From the NCBI GenBank assembly GCA_002333125.1, contig DDBM01000009.1:12946-21133 (forward strand): DNA of 8,188 nucleotides, given 5' to 3'. Below the pieces are notes generated by a model that was not told where the DNA came from, made no database searches, and worked only from the letters and a program-made list of their open reading frames with translations. Shown one piece after another: positions 6,871-8,188 of this stretch. Within the stretch, counting starts at the first letter, position 1. Each line of letters begins with the position of its first letter. A program made the translations under genes and the position numbers. Origin of the DNA: Moraxellaceae bacterium UBA2032 (GTDB lineage Bacteria; Pseudomonadota; Gammaproteobacteria; Pseudomonadales; Moraxellaceae).

Positions 6871-7440
6871 TTAAGAAGGACGTAACACCGCGCCTGTGCG
6901 GGCATCGCGGATTTGTGAGGGGTTTAGATTGCCACCTAAAGGCGCATCAACAATATAGTCTATCTGATTAGCAAAAATATGCCCAATTTGTGCAGGATTT
7001 TGTGCGGTAGCTTGAGTGCTAATATTGGCACTGGTAGAAATAATCGCGCCACCAAAAGCCTCACACAAGGCTTGTACAGGTGCATGTGCCGACACTCTAA
7101 CAGCTAAACTTAAATGCTCGCCTCGAATCCATTGCGGTACAGAGGCAGTTACAGGCACAACCCATGTTTGTGCGGCTGGCCATGAATCTACGACACGCTG
7201 ACGCTCATCAGAGCTTAATAACTGCAAATAAGACTCGACTTGCACTACATTGGCAGCAATTAAAATTAGTCCTTTGGCCATAGGACGTTGTTTTAAGGCC
7301 AATAGCTTTAATACAGCTTGTTCGTTAAACGGGTCACAACCTAAGCCCCAAACGGCTTCGGTAGGATAGGCAATAACACCACCTTGTTTTAAGGTAGCAA
7401 CGGCTGTTTGAATTTGTAGGGGGGATAGAGGGTTCATCAT
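6871..7440 (-). CDS. tsaC: Threonylcarbamoyl-AMP synthase (YrdC/Sua5 family, short form)
   Basis: A 189-residue cytoplasmic protein that makes threonylcarbamoyl-AMP from threonine, bicarbonate and ATP. TsaB/D/E then transfer the group to A37 of ANN-decoding tRNAs (t6A). It matches the short TsaC form: GGVIAYPTEAVWGLGCDP (20-37), the KQRPMAKGLILIAA nucleotide-binding segment (50-63), SLAVRV (111-116), STSANIS (135-141) and the terminal GGNLNPSQIRDARTG. The often conserved WPGPVT reads WPAAQT here, an unusual variation. The frame is open to a TTG at 7452 that abuts the toxin stop, but by family alignment the start is the ATG at 7440 or 7437; no strong ribosome binding site is placed for either. 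The gap to the toxin stop is only 12 bases, so it probably shares a transcript with the genes upstream. Confidence 0.93.
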   Translation of the reverse strand: MMNPLSPLQIQTAVATLKQGGVIAYPTEAVWGLGCDPFNEQAVLKLLALKQRPMAKGLILIAANVVQVESYLQLLSSDERQRVVDSWPAAQTWVVPVTASVPQWIRGEHLSLAVRVSAHAPVQALCEAFGGAIISTSANISTQATAQNPAQIGHIFANQIDYIVDAPLGGNLNPSQIRDARTGAVLRPS

Positions 7441-7452
7441 GATTATTGCCAA

Positions 7453-7800
7453 TCATCCTAAAATGATGTTTAAGCTGTGTTTTAAGCCTAGCAAATCATT
7501 TGCCGACAGTTGGCCTAGCGACTTAAGTACACACGATTTGTCAATACTCAATAGCAAAGGTTTTAGTAGTGATGCTTTTATTAAGCCTGCATATTGCCAG
7601 TCTTGTATTTCATATTCCCCAAAAGAAGGCGCAGCTTTAATTTGGCTAGTAATGGCCATTAACAAAATATCAGACTTATATTGATTATAGGCATGACTAC
7701 TCACCACAACAGCAGGTCGTTTTTTGCTACTTTGTTGATTACTAAAAGGAAATGGCACTAATACTACATCACCAAAGTTATAATGTATCGTAGGAGGCAT
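7453..7800 (-). CDS. PemK/MazF-family toxin (probable mRNA endoribonuclease)
   Basis: About 115 residues from the ATG at 7800. The SH3-like MazF/PemK barrel is recognisable: YNFGDVVLVPFPFSN (7-21), KKRPAVVVS (26-34), DILLMAITSQ (44-53), AGLIKASLLKP (71-81), and a C-terminal helix starting LSANDLLGLKHSL. R28 and T51 sit where MazF has its catalytic arginine and threonine, so the toxin looks active. MazF proteins cut single-stranded mRNA, often at short specific sequences; the target here is unknown. The start is ambiguous: ATGs at 7800, 7806 and 7809 are all in frame, with a GGGA upstream that best fits 7800 or 7806. The open frame to 7929 runs through the antitoxin gene and is unlikely to be used. 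The gene overlaps the antitoxin 3' end by 23 bases, the usual coupling in such pairs. Confidence 0.88.
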   Translation of the reverse strand: MPPTIHYNFGDVVLVPFPFSNQQSSKKRPAVVVSSHAYNQYKSDILLMAITSQIKAAPSFGEYEIQDWQYAGLIKASLLKPLLLSIDKSCVLKSLGQLSANDLLGLKHSLNIILG

Positions 7801-7990
7801 CGTCATCATTATCCCAAATAGTGGCAAGACTCGCTTGGCTACTTTGTGTGGTGGTGTAGCTAAGTGCTTTATGCTGCTCTCTTTGGTACAAAAACTCAAT
7901 AAAATCAATAACTTCTTGTTGCCGCTCATTAGGTAATGCTTGCAAATATTGCAGTGTTTGCACTATTGGCAATGAGGGGGTTGTTTGCAT
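7778..7990 (-). CDS. Antitoxin of the MazF/PemK pair (DUF2281-like)
   Basis: A 70-residue acidic protein encoded immediately before, and overlapping, the toxin. Residues 12-36 (TLQYLQALPNERQQEVIDFIEFLYQ) include the 'LP.E.QQEV.DFIEFL' pattern of DUF2281/VapB-like antitoxins. The C-terminal tail WDNDDDASYDTL is acidic and probably disordered, as expected for the segment that covers the toxin's active site. Cognate antitoxins of this kind bind the toxin and often repress the operon, but no DNA-binding fold such as AbrB or RHH is obvious here. The ATG at 7990 is chosen because it is the only one before the conserved region; GAGA about 7 bases upstream is a modest ribosome binding site. Confidence 0.82.
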   Translation of the reverse strand: MQTTPSLPIVQTLQYLQALPNERQQEVIDFIEFLYQREQHKALSYTTTQSSQASLATIWDNDDDASYDTL

Positions 7991-8021
7991 GATGATTCTC
8001 GATTTAAGGGGCTATCTGTTG

Positions 8022-8030
8022 AGTGTAGCA
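8022..8030 (-). promoter_or_regulatory. Candidate extended -10 promoter of the toxin-antitoxin operon
   Basis: On the minus strand the sequence reads TGCTACACT, that is TGn followed by TACACT, an extended -10 element. It lies about 32 bases before the antitoxin ATG. No good -35 is present, which is tolerated by extended -10 promoters; an A/T-only stretch precedes it. This would let the module be transcribed independently of dprA. Confidence 0.45.
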
Positions 8031-8056
8031 AAAAAAATAAATTAACATCTATTTTA

Positions 8057-8068
8057 CTATTCTTGCAT
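8057..8068 (-). other. Three-codon ORF with a strong orphan ribosome binding site
   Basis: On the minus strand, AAGGAG (8074-8079) is followed 5 bases later by ATG CAA GAA TAG (8068-8057). The ribosome binding site is the best in the window, yet the ORF ends after three codons. It could be a relic start of a gene lost after dprA, or a minimal leader ORF for the toxin-antitoxin transcript. Confidence 0.4.
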
Positions 8069-8089
8069 GACTTTCTCCTTAGGTTTATT

Positions 8090-8188
8090 TTAACGCAACT
8101 GTTCATAACCACCCGACACAGTGGCAATTTTTCCTGCCAATTCCAACTCCATTAACAAACTGGCTAAACTTGACGCATCCCAAGTACC
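8090..8188 (-). CDS. dprA: DNA processing protein DprA, C-terminal end (partial, runs off the right edge)
   Basis: The last 32 codons of a minus-strand gene ending in TAA at 8090-8092. The peptide begins GTWDASSLASLLMELELAGK and ends SGGYEQLR. This is the C-terminal winged-helix (DML1-like) part of DprA/Smf, with the usual 'L...L.ELELAG.I....GGYE.L' pattern. DprA is a cytoplasmic Rossmann-fold protein that binds incoming single-stranded DNA during natural transformation and loads RecA. Its position upstream of tsaC, hemF and aroE fits the well-known gammaproteobacterial order and supports the identification despite the short fragment. About 99 bases separate it from the antitoxin gene. Confidence 0.82.
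   Translation of the reverse strand, partial: GTWDASSLASLLMELELAGKIATVSGGYEQLR

Noticed and set aside
7441..7452. TTG start of tsaC at 7452, touching the toxin stop
   Set aside because: Alignment with the E. coli TsaC N-terminus places the start at 7440 or 7437, and the AGGA nearby is too close to the TTG to serve it.
7439..7684. Plus-strand ORF antisense to the toxin gene
   Set aside because: The minus-strand frame encodes clear MazF motifs; the plus-strand product has no recognisable features.
7801..7929. N-terminal extension of the toxin up to 7929
   Set aside because: It would run through the antitoxin gene in another frame, and the MazF fold starts only after residue 44 of that longer form.

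Overview
This 8.2 kb window looks like chromosomal DNA from a moderately AT-rich gammaproteobacterium. The main argument is the minus-strand gene order dprA - (toxin-antitoxin) - tsaC - hemF - aroE, a housekeeping cluster known in close variants from Pseudomonas and enterobacteria. A Thiotrichales- or Moraxellaceae-like lineage is possible, but the window alone does not settle this.

Left part (1-2503): the 5' end of a DmdC-type acyl-CoA dehydrogenase gene leaves the window on the minus strand. Going the other way are a class I SAM-dependent methyltransferase (531-1196) and a long-chain-type acyl-CoA dehydrogenase (1315-2460). Between those two lies an imperfect inverted repeat resembling dispersed REP-like palindromes. 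A textbook rho-independent terminator (2469-2503) closes the second acyl-CoA dehydrogenase. The theme is fatty acyl-CoA oxidation.

Middle (2504-5139): three consecutive plus-strand paralogues encode exported START/SRPBCC-fold proteins of about 240 residues, each with an N-terminal signal peptide. The first two have good ribosome binding sites and TTGACA-containing upstream regions. The third overlaps the stop of the second (TTGA) and has lost several family signature residues. A strong hairpin separates the first two. They are predicted periplasmic lipid-binding proteins; the ligand is unknown.

Right part (5120-8188): a minus-strand cluster runs leftward from the C-terminal end of dprA, through an antitoxin-MazF/PemK toxin pair, to tsaC (tRNA t6A synthesis), hemF (haem synthesis) and aroE (shikimate pathway). 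aroE ends inside the last START gene, giving a 20 bp convergent overlap with no terminator between them. The toxin-antitoxin module sits inside the conserved cluster and carries its own candidate extended -10 promoter. An orphan Shine-Dalgarno plus a three-codon ORF lies just upstream of it.

No rRNA, tRNA, CRISPR array or insertion sequence was seen. The observations most worth following are the START triplication, the toxin-antitoxin module wedged in the housekeeping operon, and the orphan translation start upstream of it.
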